From NCBI RefSeq assembly GCF_900198835.1, contig NZ_LT900021.1, positions 1,922,001-1,986,000 of the forward strand: a DNA stretch of 64,000 nt. The letters run 5' to 3'. Under the pieces are notes generated by a model. It had not been told where the DNA came from and did not search any database. It saw only the letters and a list, made by a program, of their open reading frames with translations. Positions 34,079 through 41,639 of this stretch are shown one piece after another (position 1 is the stretch's first letter; each line of letters opens with the position of its first letter). Made by a program: the position numbers and the translations under genes. The stretch is from Thermococcus henrietii. Its GTDB lineage: Archaea > Methanobacteriota_B > Thermococci > Thermococcales > Thermococcaceae.

Positions 34079-34092
34079 GGTATCACCGCAAG

Positions 34093-34118
34093 GTTTGTCA
34101 TATTGTCAAACTTTATAA
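34093..34118 (+). promoter_or_regulatory. JAMM gene promoter with TTTG-CA dyad upstream of TATA
   Basis: TTTGTCATATTGTCAAA (34094-34110) is a 17-bp imperfect dyad (TTTG-N-CA / TG-N-CAAA) lying directly before the TATA box TTTATAA (34112-34118). A further TTTGTCA occurs just before the ATG at 34143. The position upstream of TATA suggests an activator. Confidence 0.45.
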
Positions 34119-34142
34119 GTTTATTGGGGTCAGATTTGTCAC

Positions 34143-34628
34143 ATGAGGCTCATCATAAGGCGTGAGATTATCAAAATGCTCATCGAGATGGCCAAAAACG
34201 CCAACGTTGAGGTCTGCGGCTTCCTGCTTGGACAAAAGGAGAGCCTAAATGAGATAAACCTTTCGGTCATCGAAGCTAGACAGATACGGAACAGGCTCAA
34301 CTCCCCAAACGCCTTTGGGATGGAACCGGAGGAGATGGTCAGGGTTCTCGATGAGGCAGAAACGAGGGGCCTCGAAGTCGTCGGAATCTTCCACTCCCAC
34401 CTCAAATGCCCACCAGTGCTGAGCGAGCGCGACTTGGAGGGAATGAAGAACTGGCCGGTTGTGTGGCTCATTGTCACACCGGAAGGGGAAGTTAGGGCGT
34501 GGGTTCTGGGGAAGGGAGGAGTGGAGGAAGTTGAAATCATAGATGAAGCTAATAACGTCCGGGAAGGGGGACGAACGAGGAATTCAGAAAACGGAGACTT
34601 GAGACACTCACACAGAGGGACCCGTTAA
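34143..34628 (+). CDS. JAMM/MPN+ metalloprotease-like protein
   Basis: 161 residues. The zinc motif of JAMM isopeptidases is complete: an early glutamate (VEVCGFLLG, about residue 23) and HSHLKCPPVLSERD, fitting H-x-H-x7-S-x2-D, near residues 82-95. Archaeal JAMM proteins can remove ubiquitin-like SAMP modifiers; that role here is by family only. The last 25 residues are basic and low in structure and not part of the domain. TATA at 34112-34118 is 25 bp before the ATG with no ribosome binding site, so the message is probably leaderless. It ends 4 nt inside the convergent mobB. Confidence 0.82.
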   Translation: MRLIIRREIIKMLIEMAKNANVEVCGFLLGQKESLNEINLSVIEARQIRNRLNSPNAFGMEPEEMVRVLDEAETRGLEVVGIFHSHLKCPPVLSERDLEGMKNWPVVWLIVTPEGEVRAWVLGKGGVEEVEIIDEANNVREGGRTRNSENGDLRHSHRGTR

Positions 34629-35359
34629 TCCTCCCTAATCACTATCTCTATCCTCCTGCCCTCGCGGTAGCCCTTCATGGCCGAAAGCATGCCCTTTATC
34701 GTCTTCTCTACCAGTTCCTGAACCCAGTCCTTCATCGGCAGAACCTGTCCGTCTATCTTGACCGTGACTTTGGGCTTCGAACTCAGCACAACGCAGTCCT
34801 TGAGAGTTTTCTCGCCCCTAACTATCATCCTCGCCATCTCGGCGCACTTGAAGCCACAGAGGCCACAGTCTATGTTGGGAAGCATGAAAGCCTTTTCCTC
34901 AACGAGGTCTGCGAGCCTTTCGGGTTCCTTCGTCGCATCAATGACGGGGAGACCGTCAATTTCCTCAACCCCCGTCGAAGCTATGACCCCGCTCACCGCT
35001 ATGGCAAGGCCGTCGTTGAGCTCCCTAACGTCCTCCTCGCTCCTCGCGCATATCACCTTGGGGACGTGCTGTATCGATTTGAACCCCTCAAGCAGGAGGA
35101 AGTCTGCCGAAACCATTGAGAAGAGCGCGTTTATGTCCTTGGCCTTGAAGAGCACCGCGTCGGTGTCGTGGGCGTGAACTATAACCTCATCGGCAACCTT
35201 CGAGAACCGCCAGGTGTCGCTTCCCTCCCTGTCGAAGTCGGCATGCATGCTCTTCGCTATCGCGACGCGATAGTTTCTCTCCTTCAAAACCCTCGCGACG
35301 GCCTCAACCGTAGTCGTCTTTCCGCTCTTCTTGAAGCCGACGAAGGCAACGGCCTTCAT
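34625..35359 (-). CDS. mobB: MobB (molybdopterin-guanine dinucleotide synthesis) with Fe-S C-terminal region
   Basis: 244 residues. The N-terminal P-loop GTPase part (about 1-165) has GFKKSGKTTT at 8-17 and LLLEGFKS, as in MobB, which helps attach GMP to molybdopterin. Residues about 170-200 add a cysteine motif C-G-L-C-G-F-K-C plus a later Cys (KDC), like a [4Fe-4S] binding region, followed by a charged tail. The fusion is not in bacterial MobB. It is probably needed for tungsten/molybdenum pterin enzymes. It begins 9 nt after the upstream Lsm-like gene. Confidence 0.85.
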   Translation of the reverse strand: MKAVAFVGFKKSGKTTTVEAVARVLKERNYRVAIAKSMHADFDREGSDTWRFSKVADEVIVHAHDTDAVLFKAKDINALFSMVSADFLLLEGFKSIQHVPKVICARSEEDVRELNDGLAIAVSGVIASTGVEEIDGLPVIDATKEPERLADLVEEKAFMLPNIDCGLCGFKCAEMARMIVRGEKTLKDCVVLSSKPKVTVKIDGQVLPMKDWVQELVEKTIKGMLSAMKGYREGRRIEIVIRED

Positions 35360-35368
35360 GCTCTCACC

Positions 35369-35584
35369 TCACAGCAGGGTTATCCAGTTGAGGTCGTCTA
35401 TCTTGACTATCAGCTCCTTGGCCCTGTTGCCGGCGTAGTCGTTGACGTCCCTTAGGAGGATTACCTCTTCGTCGAAGTCCTCGAGGATTCCCGAAAAGCT
35501 GGTCTCGCTTCCAACGCCGACCGCTACTCTCTTACCCTTCCAGCGCTCCAGCGTCTTGTCGAGCAGGTACTGCTTCTCGCTCAT
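35369..35584 (-). CDS. Sm-like (LSm) domain protein
   Basis: 71 residues. The sequence WKGKRVAVGVGSETSFSGILEDFDEEVILLRDVNDY looks like an Sm1 motif (SFSGILEDFDEEVILL); the second part LIVKIDDLNWITLL replaces the usual Sm2 (I-R-G-N-V). Sm-like proteins bind U-rich RNA, but the altered Sm2 motif makes RNA binding uncertain. ATG 35584 is preferred over the in-frame ATG at 35590. It sits 9 nt before mobB and is probably co-transcribed with it. Confidence 0.65.
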   Translation of the reverse strand: MSEKQYLLDKTLERWKGKRVAVGVGSETSFSGILEDFDEEVILLRDVNDYAGNRAKELIVKIDDLNWITLL

Positions 35585-35678
35585 AGCCATCCCTGCCGTT
35601 GCTATGTTAGGGGCTTTTAATACTTTCCCGGGTGCCAGACACGGTAACAAGACACTATGACGAGAGGAGAACGGAAAA

Positions 35679-35728
35679 GTTTATTAACCTCAATGGTCGC
35701 CGATAATATGGTACCACTGTCAGTGATA
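35679..35728 (+). promoter_or_regulatory. TATA box and near-consensus TGM (Tgr/TrmBL1 site)
   Basis: AGTTTATTAA (about 35679-35687) is followed by TACCAC-TGTCA-GTGATA at 35712-35728, matching TATCAC-N5-GTGATA at 11 of 12 positions and embedded in a longer dyad (35710-35730). It is placed where transcription would start. The nearest downstream gene begins at 35850 and has another TATA at 35813, so the product of this promoter is unclear. The rest of 35731-35800 is pyrimidine-rich. Confidence 0.6.
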
Positions 35729-35812
35729 CCAAAGGCCGCGGCCAGGTACCGTCACCCGCCTCCCCTTTCTTTTCCCTGCCATTTCTACCGTGAAAGACAG
35801 GTTTCAAAAAGG

Positions 35813-35819
35813 ATATAAA
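35813..35819 (+). promoter_or_regulatory. TATA box of the gene at 35850
   Basis: TATAAAC in an AAAAGGATATAAAC context lies about 34 bp before the ATG at 35850; the short leader contains GGTGGTT. Confidence 0.5.
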
Positions 35820-35849
35820 CAAACCACCGTTCCCCCTTCAGGTGGTTGT

Positions 35850-36677
35850 ATGAGACTCGTCACAAAGAACGAAGCCATCAGAAGGTCGCTCATCGAAGAG
35901 CTCAGGAAGGAGGGGATACGCTTCGAGGTCCGCTCAAGGGAGGGCTACGAGGCCTTCGTCGGCTATCTCATTGAAGGAACGCTCAGGGAAATCGAGGAGA
36001 AGATTGAGAACCTTGAGGGGGCCGACGTCGAGGCGATAAAAGAGGGCTTCCTCTCGTTCAGGGAGAGCCTCAACCACGTCCTTGAGCACCTCAAGGCCGG
36101 CGAGAAGGCCGACGAGCTCCTCAAAGAGGGCCTCTGGGTTGCGGAGCTTCTCGACCAGCTCTACCGCAACGGGGCGATAGAGTACGACGGCGTCAACGTC
36201 AGGCTCAAGGAGGGAATCAACGTCGATGAACTGAAGTTCGAGTTCAAGTTCCCCTTCAACCTCGTCCACAACCCAGAGGCAGTGGAGAAGCAGGTGAAGC
36301 AGTTCGCCTTCGTTGATTTGGTCATAGAGCACGAGTTCGAAATCCTTGAGCTGAACATCGCCAAGGTGAACGCCCTCGGAAAGATAGCGAGCAAGTACTT
36401 CCCCGAGGACTACCTGCTGAGGGTTTACTTCGCCCTCGTCGGCAGGGCAATCCTCGCTGAGGAAATCCTGAAGGCCCTCGGCGACAAGAAAATCCCAGAG
36501 GAGGAGCTCGTCAGGGGCTTCCTAAGGGCGTCGCCGATAGCGGTGCCAACGCCGAAGGGGACGCTCGTCATCAACTACTCGCGCGACTCCTTCGAGGAGA
36601 CCCTCAGGCTCCTCAAGAGGCTCGGCTACGTCGAGATAAAGGGCGGAAAGGTCAGGAAGCTCAAGGATTTGAGCTGA
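35850..36677 (+). CDS. Conserved archaeal protein with winged-helix-like C-terminus
   Basis: 275 residues. The N-terminal 60 residues are alpha/beta (MRLVTKNEAIRRSLIEELRKEGIRFEV), the middle is highly helical and charged, and the last 60 (LVRGFLRASPIAVPTPKGTLVINYSRDSFEETLRLLKRLGYVEIKGGKVRKL) look like a winged helix. The family is not recognised and no enzyme motif is visible. GGTGGTT precedes the ATG. A TGM lies 120 bp upstream, so carbon-source control is possible. Confidence 0.6.
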   Translation: MRLVTKNEAIRRSLIEELRKEGIRFEVRSREGYEAFVGYLIEGTLREIEEKIENLEGADVEAIKEGFLSFRESLNHVLEHLKAGEKADELLKEGLWVAELLDQLYRNGAIEYDGVNVRLKEGINVDELKFEFKFPFNLVHNPEAVEKQVKQFAFVDLVIEHEFEILELNIAKVNALGKIASKYFPEDYLLRVYFALVGRAILAEEILKALGDKKIPEEELVRGFLRASPIAVPTPKGTLVINYSRDSFEETLRLLKRLGYVEIKGGKVRKLKDLS

Positions 36678-36764
36678 TTTTCCCGTCTCTGATTTTAGAG
36701 CAAAAACAGCCTTTTCCTGTTCTTATTCCTGCCCTCGCACTTCAGCTTGTCCATTGGGGCAACC

Positions 36765-36794
36765 TTTATAAGTTTGGTCATTCAAATGACCAAA
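36765..36794 (+). promoter_or_regulatory. Promoter with 22-bp palindrome of the ATPase gene
   Basis: TTTATAAG (36765-36772) is followed at once by a palindrome at 36773-36794: arms TTTGGTCATT and its exact complement, separated by two bases. It covers the expected transcription start. Its ends (TTTGGT/ACCAAA) are like those of the palindromes before the ATPase at the left edge (TTGGTAC/GTACCAA). Confidence 0.7.
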
Positions 36795-36805
36795 ATGGTG
36801 GTGCT

Positions 36806-38113
36806 ATGGTTCAACCTGATGACTTTATTTTGGAGCACCTCCTCAACACCCAAAACCTGCTCGCTCCGTACAACAAGCCTCACAGAAGGGAGCTGTATCG
36901 CTGGCTTTCCTCAAAACTGAAAGCGTATCTTGAAAATGAAACTCCGGACACGGTTCTTCTGCTCGGCATAAGGGGAGTTGGGAAAACAACCCTTCTCGCC
37001 CAGCTGTACTTTGAGGCCATAAAGAGAACGAGCCCAAACAACATACTCTACCTCTCGCTCGACAGGCTGAAGGCCCTTGGTCTGGAACTGTTGGAGGTAA
37101 TTGACGCCTACCGGCGTCTTGTTCGACCAAAGAACGCGGTGCTCCTGCTCGACGAGGTGCAGTACGAAAGGGACTGGGATTTAAAGCTCAAACTCCTCCA
37201 TGATGAGAGGCGGTTCCTCATAATTGCCACCGGTTCATCGGCGATAAAGCTCAGGGAGAGCCCGGACCTTGCGAGACGGGCACTGCACAGGGAGCTGTTC
37301 CCGATGACGTTCAGGGAATACCACCTCCTCAAAACCGGTCGCAAACTTCCCGAACTAATTGGGAGAATCCTTCGGGGGCAGGGGGTTTCAATGCCCCCAA
37401 TAACGGAAGATGTGGAACTCTACGTAAGGGCCGGCTCGATGCCACTGATTCTCGAAATGGAAGAGTGGGAGGTCTACGAGCGCCTGACCGCGATGCTCGA
37501 CAGGGTTATCTACCGCGACCTCAGGGACGTGCACGAGTTCGATGCAGAAACACTTGACAAAACCCTTGACCTCCTCCACCTGCTTGCAACGCCAAAAGGA
37601 GAACGCTTCAGCTACGAGAGGCTCTCAAAGACCCTTGGTCTTGCCAAGGGAACCGTTATGAAGCTGATTGATGCCCTTGAGAAGGCAGGCCTCGTGCAGA
37701 GGATTCTCCCGTGCGGTTCTCTCTCAAAAGCAAAGAGGAAAAGCCCGAAAATCAAGTTTATAGCGGTTCCGATAAAGTCAGCCCTGCTCTTTGGCTCCGG
37801 CTTCAGCCTGGGGAAGAAGGAAGTCTTTGCCTCGTTGCTTGAAGATATCGTGGCGTTCTATCTGTTCCTCCTCGCAAAGTCCAGAAACGGCAAACTCTGC
37901 TACGAACCCGGCAAAGGAGGAGCAGACTTTGTTCTCGAGGTGGGTGGAGAGAAGGTCGTAGTGGAAGTCGGTCTCGGCAAGGTCAGAAAAGACCAAGTTG
38001 AAAGGAGTATGGAGCGTCTAAATGCAAAGAAAGGCATCGTATTGGGTAGCAAGTACGAGGTGGGCGATAGGATAGTGTTTTATCCCTGGCAGATGTTCGT
38101 GGCAGGATTTTAA
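36806..38113 (+). CDS. AAA_14/DUF4143-type archaeal ATPase with winged-helix domain
   Basis: 435 residues. Walker A GIRGVGKTTLL near residues 54-64, Walker B AVLLLDEVQYE near 113-123 and sensor-like IIATGSSAIKLRES form the AAA_14 ATPase part. A winged-helix part at about 270-300 (FSYERLSKTLGLAKGTVMKLIDALEKAGLV) precedes a DUF4143-like C-terminal nuclease-fold region (YEPGKGGADFVLEVGGEKVVVEVGLGKVRKDQ) with D...E-x-G/K-like residues. These ATPases are widespread in archaea; their role is largely unknown. GGTGGT precedes the ATG. A perfect palindrome covers the transcription start, so the winged helix may autoregulate. The stop overlaps mptE by 4 nt. Confidence 0.8.
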   Translation: MVQPDDFILEHLLNTQNLLAPYNKPHRRELYRWLSSKLKAYLENETPDTVLLLGIRGVGKTTLLAQLYFEAIKRTSPNNILYLSLDRLKALGLELLEVIDAYRRLVRPKNAVLLLDEVQYERDWDLKLKLLHDERRFLIIATGSSAIKLRESPDLARRALHRELFPMTFREYHLLKTGRKLPELIGRILRGQGVSMPPITEDVELYVRAGSMPLILEMEEWEVYERLTAMLDRVIYRDLRDVHEFDAETLDKTLDLLHLLATPKGERFSYERLSKTLGLAKGTVMKLIDALEKAGLVQRILPCGSLSKAKRKSPKIKFIAVPIKSALLFGSGFSLGKKEVFASLLEDIVAFYLFLLAKSRNGKLCYEPGKGGADFVLEVGGEKVVVEVGLGKVRKDQVERSMERLNAKKGIVLGSKYEVGDRIVFYPWQMFVAGF

Positions 38114-38823
38114 TCCATGAGCTCCGGGGAAAGGTACTCAATCCTCGCCCTTCCGTTTTTCTCCAGCCACTCCAACAGTTCCCTCGCGAACTCGAACTTC
38201 TTGCGCTTGCTCTCCCAGACCGGCGAGTGCTCCTTCAGCGAGGGCTTGCTCCACTTCCCAACGGTCTCGCCGAAGTCGAAGCCGACCAGCGTTATCTCCC
38301 TGGCCCCGAGCTCTTCCGCCAGAAAGACCGCCCTGTCTCCGTCGGTAAAGCCCCCGAAGTTGTAAATTATGTCCAGAGGCTCGGTCTGGCAGGTGCCGAG
38401 GATTCTCGACAGGAACGGGACGTAGGAGACGAGCTTATCCCGGTTGTCCCCGTGGGCGTGGACGACGAGGAAGGAACCTCTATCGTTGGTGAGCTTTATG
38501 TCCGAAATCCTTCCGTCGAGGTCCGTGACGATTACATCGGGGACGAGGCCGAAGTCAAGCAAAGCCGTCGTCGCGCCGTCAGCAGATATGAGCGTCCCGT
38601 CCGAGAAGTCGAACTCTTTCAATGCGTTTTCAAGACTTGGACCCGCTCCAAAGACGTAGGCTTTCCGCCCAATTACCGCCTCAAGCTCCTCGCGGAGGAG
38701 GTACTCATCACCTTCAAGAAGGAGTGAGCGGAGTAGCTCGGCCGACTTCCGGTCTTCCTTGATTGAATAGCCCATCTCCCTCACGATGCGGAGGTAGAAG
38801 GGTTTCCAGTCCTCCCACCGCAT
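38110..38823 (-). CDS. mptE: 6-hydroxymethyl-7,8-dihydropterin pyrophosphokinase MptE
   Basis: 237 residues. Archaeal enzyme adding pyrophosphate to 6-hydroxymethyldihydropterin on the way to methanopterin/tetrahydrofolate-type cofactors. Recognisable blocks of the MptE/DUF115 family are VFGAGPSLENAL, SADGATTALLDFGLVPDVIVTDLDG, VVHAHGDNRDKL, NFGGFTDGDRAVFLAEELGA and LVGFDFG. A TATA box (TTTATAAA, about 38860-38867 on the minus strand) lies 40 bp before the ATG. It is convergent with the ATPase gene with a 4-nt overlap. Confidence 0.9.
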   Translation of the reverse strand: MRWEDWKPFYLRIVREMGYSIKEDRKSAELLRSLLLEGDEYLLREELEAVIGRKAYVFGAGPSLENALKEFDFSDGTLISADGATTALLDFGLVPDVIVTDLDGRISDIKLTNDRGSFLVVHAHGDNRDKLVSYVPFLSRILGTCQTEPLDIIYNFGGFTDGDRAVFLAEELGAREITLVGFDFGETVGKWSKPSLKEHSPVWESKRKKFEFARELLEWLEKNGRARIEYLSPELMD

Positions 38824-38936
38824 GGGTGCAATTTTGACTTCCCGCTTATGAAGGTTTCTTTATAAATAGAACCAAGTTCAAGTTACAGGTTTGTAAAACA
38901 AAGTGCATTGTCGTTTGAACAAAGCCATTCACGAAA

Positions 38937-38945
38937 GGTTTAAAA
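38937..38945 (+). promoter_or_regulatory. TATA box of the Opp/Dpp-type transporter operon
   Basis: GTTTAAAAC lies about 40 bp before the ATG at 38981, leaving a short leader with GGTGACAACC. Upstream sequence to 38880 contains repeated TTTG-A/T-ACAAA-like segments that could be operators. Confidence 0.45.
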
Positions 38946-38980
38946 CATTAACGAACATAAAAGAACACTCGGTGACAACC

Positions 38981-40570
38981 ATGAGACGGTCAAAACTGGG
39001 ACTATTGATTGCGTTTTTGGTTCTTTTTTCGGTAGTGGCCAGCGGCTGTATAAGCAGTGGTGGTAGCTCTTCAACGAGCCCATCTTCGGCCCCAACTGCA
39101 GCGAGCTCCGAGAAGGACACGATAATAATCGGCGTCACAGATAAGGTGACCGACCTCGACCCCGCAAACGCCTACGACTTCTACACGTGGGAGGTTCTCA
39201 ACAACGTTATGGAAGGCCTCGTCAAGTACAAGCCGGGAACGCTGGAGATAGAACCTGCCCTCGCGGAGAACTGGACAGTAAACAAGGACTCAACCGTTTG
39301 GACGTTCCACCTCAGAAAGGACCTCAAGTTCGATGACGGGACGCCTCTAACAGCGAAGGACGTCGTCAGGAGCATCGAGAGGGTAATGACGATTAAGGGC
39401 GACCCCTCCTGGCTCGTCACGAGCTTCGTGAAAAAGGTCGAGGCCAAGGACGACTACACGGTCGTCTTCTACCTCAAGCACCCGACCGCTTACTTCCTCG
39501 CGCTCCTCACAACCCCGCCCTACTTCCCAGTCAGCCCGAAGTACGACAACAACAAGATTGACAGCGATGCAACCTACGGAGGCGTTGGGCCCTACAGAAT
39601 AGTCAAGTGGGTCCGCGACCAGGAGCTCGTCCTCGAGGCGAACCCCTACTACTACGGCCCCAAGCCAAAGACCAAGAAGATAATCATCAAGTTCTACAAC
39701 GACGCCTCAACCATGCGCCTTGCCCTCCAGAACGGCGAGATTGATGTAGCTTGGAGGACGCTGAGGCCGACCGACATAAAGAGCCTCAAGGAGAGCGGAA
39801 AGTTCAACGTCATCGAGGTTCCCGGTGGATTCATCCGCTACGTCTGTTTGAACACTAAGATTGACCCGACGAAGGAGGTAAAGGTCAGGCAGGCCCTCGC
39901 GGCGGCCGTTGACAGGAACGAGATTTCCAAGATAGTCTACCAGGGAACCGTTGAGCCCCTCTACAGCCTGATTCCGAACGGAATGTGGAGCCACCTCGAC
40001 GTCTTCAAGGAGAAGTACGGCGACGGCAACATCGAGCTGGCGAAGAAGCTCCTCCAGGAGGCCGGCTACTCAGAGAGCAACCCGCTCCAGATAACCCTCT
40101 GGTACACACCGACCCACTACGGCGACACCGAGGCATCGCTCGCGCAGGTTCTCAAGAGCGAGTGGGAGAAGACCGGAATGATTAAGGTCACCATCAAGAG
40201 CGCCGAGTGGAACACTTACACAGACTACGCGAGGAAGGGCCAGATGATGGTCTACCTCCTCGGCTGGTACCCAGACTACCTCGACCCCGACGACTACACC
40301 ACGCCGTTCCTTGACAGCGATGCCAACGGCTGGGCCGGAACCGGCTACGAGAACGAGCAGGTGAACGAGCTCCTCAGGAAGGCCCAGACCATAACCGACA
40401 AGAACGAAAGGGCCAAGCTCTACGAGCAGGTTCAGCAGATACTCGCCCAGGACGTTCCCTACATACCCCTCGTCCAGGGCAAGCTCTTCGTCGTTACCCA
40501 GAAGAACGTCAAGGGCGTTGTAATCGGCCCGGACATGATATTCCGCTACTCCACCCTCTACAAGGAGTGA
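38981..40570 (+). CDS. ABC transporter substrate-binding lipoprotein (family 5, peptide/oligosaccharide)
   Basis: 529 residues. Lipoprotein signal MRRSKLGLLIAFLVLFSVVA ending in SGC with the lipid-modified Cys23, then an S/T/P-rich spacer. The mature part matches family 5 solute-binding proteins: VTDLDPANAYDFYTWEVLNNV, LAENWTVNKDSTVWTFHLRKDLKFDDGTPLTAKDV, GGVGPYRIVKW and PDYLDPDDYTTPFL. In Thermococcales family 5 proteins bind peptides or oligosaccharides such as cellobiose or chitobiose; the ligand here is unknown. It heads an operon with two permeases and two ATPases. ATG 38981 follows GGTGA by 5 nt. A pyrimidine-rich run at 40572-40590 separates it from the first permease. Confidence 0.92.
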   Translation: MRRSKLGLLIAFLVLFSVVASGCISSGGSSSTSPSSAPTAASSEKDTIIIGVTDKVTDLDPANAYDFYTWEVLNNVMEGLVKYKPGTLEIEPALAENWTVNKDSTVWTFHLRKDLKFDDGTPLTAKDVVRSIERVMTIKGDPSWLVTSFVKKVEAKDDYTVVFYLKHPTAYFLALLTTPPYFPVSPKYDNNKIDSDATYGGVGPYRIVKWVRDQELVLEANPYYYGPKPKTKKIIIKFYNDASTMRLALQNGEIDVAWRTLRPTDIKSLKESGKFNVIEVPGGFIRYVCLNTKIDPTKEVKVRQALAAAVDRNEISKIVYQGTVEPLYSLIPNGMWSHLDVFKEKYGDGNIELAKKLLQEAGYSESNPLQITLWYTPTHYGDTEASLAQVLKSEWEKTGMIKVTIKSAEWNTYTDYARKGQMMVYLLGWYPDYLDPDDYTTPFLDSDANGWAGTGYENEQVNELLRKAQTITDKNERAKLYEQVQQILAQDVPYIPLVQGKLFVVTQKNVKGVVIGPDMIFRYSTLYKE

Positions 40571-40606
40571 TTTCCTTTTCTTTTCCCACTTTGGTGAGGT
40601 GATAGA

Positions 40607-41629
40607 ATGGCAAGGGGACTCGGCAGGTACATCCTTATCAGGGCTTTAATGATAATCCCGATGATACTCATTCTCTACACAATCGTATTCTTTTTCCTGA
40701 GAATCCTTCCCGGAAACCCGATTTTGGCGGTCGTCGGAACGAAGAATATTCCACCGGAGCAGTTGAAGCACCTCGAACACCTGGCCGGTCTCGATAAGCC
40801 CCTCTACGTCCAGTACTTCGACTACCTCTGGAAGATGCTTCACGGCGACCTCGGCGTTACGCTCGCCTCCCCGATGGGCAAGCCCGTTTCGAGCTACATA
40901 GCGCTCCGCCTTCCCGCGACGATAGAGCTGACCATATTCGCCTTCACAGTCAGCGTGCTCCTCGGAATAGCCACAGGCGTTCTCGGCGCGGTCAGAAAGG
41001 GCACAAAAACCGACACCGCGATGAGGGTCTACAGCATAGTGGCTTACACCCTCTTCATTCCCTGGTTCGGCATGATGCTCCAGTACCTCTTCGGCGTCAA
41101 GCTCCACTGGTTGCCGACCTCGGGCAGGATTGACCCCTCGATAACGTCGTTCCACCCGATAACGGGCCTCTACATCCTTGACAGCATAATCCAGGGCAAC
41201 TGGACGGCCCTCGGAAGCGTGCTCGAACACCTGATTCTGCCGAGCCTCACCCTCGGAATAGTGCTCAGCGGTGCCTACACGAGGCTCGTGAGAAACAACC
41301 TCGTTGACGTCCTCAGTCAGGACTTCGTGAGGGCCTACAAAGCGAGGGGCGTCCCCGATAGAAAGGTCCTGCTCTACGCGCTCAAGAACGCCTTCATTCC
41401 CGTCGTCACGCTCATGGGCCTCCAGTTCGCGATACTCCTCGGCGGAGCCGTTCTGACCGAGACGACCTTCAACTGGCCGGGGATGGGAACGTTCATAATG
41501 GACAGGATAAGCTACCGCGACTACAACTCGATACAGGGGGCGGTGATAGTGTTCGCCTTCTTCGTCGGCGTAATCAGCCTCATCGTCGACGTCATCTACG
41601 CCCTCCTCGACCCGAGGGTGGAGTACTGA
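40607..41629 (+). CDS. ABC transporter permease, DppB/OppB type
   Basis: 340 residues with six transmembrane helices. The N-terminal FFFLRILPGNPILAVVG block and the EAA loop (ARGVPDRKVLLYALKNAFIPVVTLMG) are standard for the first permease of oligopeptide-type importers. GGTGAT lies 3 nt before the ATG. It works with the next gene product to form the channel. Confidence 0.92.
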   Translation: MARGLGRYILIRALMIIPMILILYTIVFFFLRILPGNPILAVVGTKNIPPEQLKHLEHLAGLDKPLYVQYFDYLWKMLHGDLGVTLASPMGKPVSSYIALRLPATIELTIFAFTVSVLLGIATGVLGAVRKGTKTDTAMRVYSIVAYTLFIPWFGMMLQYLFGVKLHWLPTSGRIDPSITSFHPITGLYILDSIIQGNWTALGSVLEHLILPSLTLGIVLSGAYTRLVRNNLVDVLSQDFVRAYKARGVPDRKVLLYALKNAFIPVVTLMGLQFAILLGGAVLTETTFNWPGMGTFIMDRISYRDYNSIQGAVIVFAFFVGVISLIVDVIYALLDPRVEY

Positions 41630-41639
41630 GGTGGTAACG

